This document shows, in pieces, positions 5,066-5,083 of a DNA stretch of 5,083 bases. The stretch comes from Candidatus Babelota bacterium (GTDB lineage: Bacteria > Babelota > Babeliae > Babelales > Babelaceae): assembly GCA_003174035.1 (NCBI GenBank), contig PRDV01000031.1, forward strand, positions 1 to 5,083, written 5' to 3'. A program made the translations under genes and the position numbers. Below the pieces are notes generated by a model. That model searched no databases, had not been told where the DNA came from, and saw only the letters and a program-made list of their open reading frames with translations. Positions within the stretch are counted from its first letter, which is position 1. Every line of letters starts with the position of its first letter.

Positions 5066-5083
5066 TCAGAACACACCTAGGGA

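Noticed and set aside
4960..5083. tRNA, SRP RNA or other known small RNA in the GC-rich block
   Set aside because: No cloverleaf, T-loop, SRP core or other familiar motif could be placed on either strand.

Overview
The window looks like a piece of a moderately AT-rich bacterial chromosome (roughly low-to-mid 40s % GC by eye). It carries ordinary cell-wall and tRNA-modification genes beside lineage-specific small genes. MurB shows that the organism makes, or recently made, peptidoglycan. A signal-peptide-bearing ADP-ribosylglycohydrolase, a decayed antitoxin gene and an unusual MurB would suit a host-associated bacterium of a divergent phylum such as Candidatus Dependentiae (TM6). That placement is inference from protein character only; no taxonomic marker is present.

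Layout, left to right. (1) Positions 1-1257, minus strand: an ADP-ribosylglycohydrolase (DraG/ARH family) with an N-terminal signal peptide, running off the left edge. (2) 1258-1449: a divergent intergenic region with a promoter for the rightward gene and a short palindrome in front of the leftward one. (3) 1450-1679, plus strand: a small Phd/YefM-like antitoxin gene split by a -1 frame change. No toxin gene follows it. (4) 4188 (or 4248) down to 1647, minus strand: a compact operon trhO-murB-lysE. trhO encodes a rhodanese-type tRNA U34 hydroxylase, murB the UDP-GlcNAc-enolpyruvate reductase, and the third gene a LysE/RhtB-type exporter. trhO and murB are 2 bases apart; murB and lysE overlap by 4 bases (ATGA). 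(5) 4189-4453: a second divergent intergenic region with weak promoter-like and inverted-repeat signals. (6) 4454-4897, plus strand: a small protein of unknown function with a good Shine-Dalgarno site. (7) 4898-5083: non-coding. It contains a perfect 8-bp GC-rich palindrome, then a 7-bp stem whose 5' arm could pair with three alternative 3' partners, and a TATAAT box near the edge.

The operon links tRNA wobble modification, peptidoglycan precursor synthesis and small-molecule export. These functions are not obviously connected, so co-transcription may reflect genome compaction rather than a pathway. No CRISPR array, insertion sequence, tRNA, rRNA or phage gene was recognised. I do not see a clear undescribed multi-gene system. 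The points most worth a second look are the exported ADP-ribosylglycohydrolase, the altered MurB active-site segments, the frameshifted antitoxin and the structured GC-rich region at the right edge.
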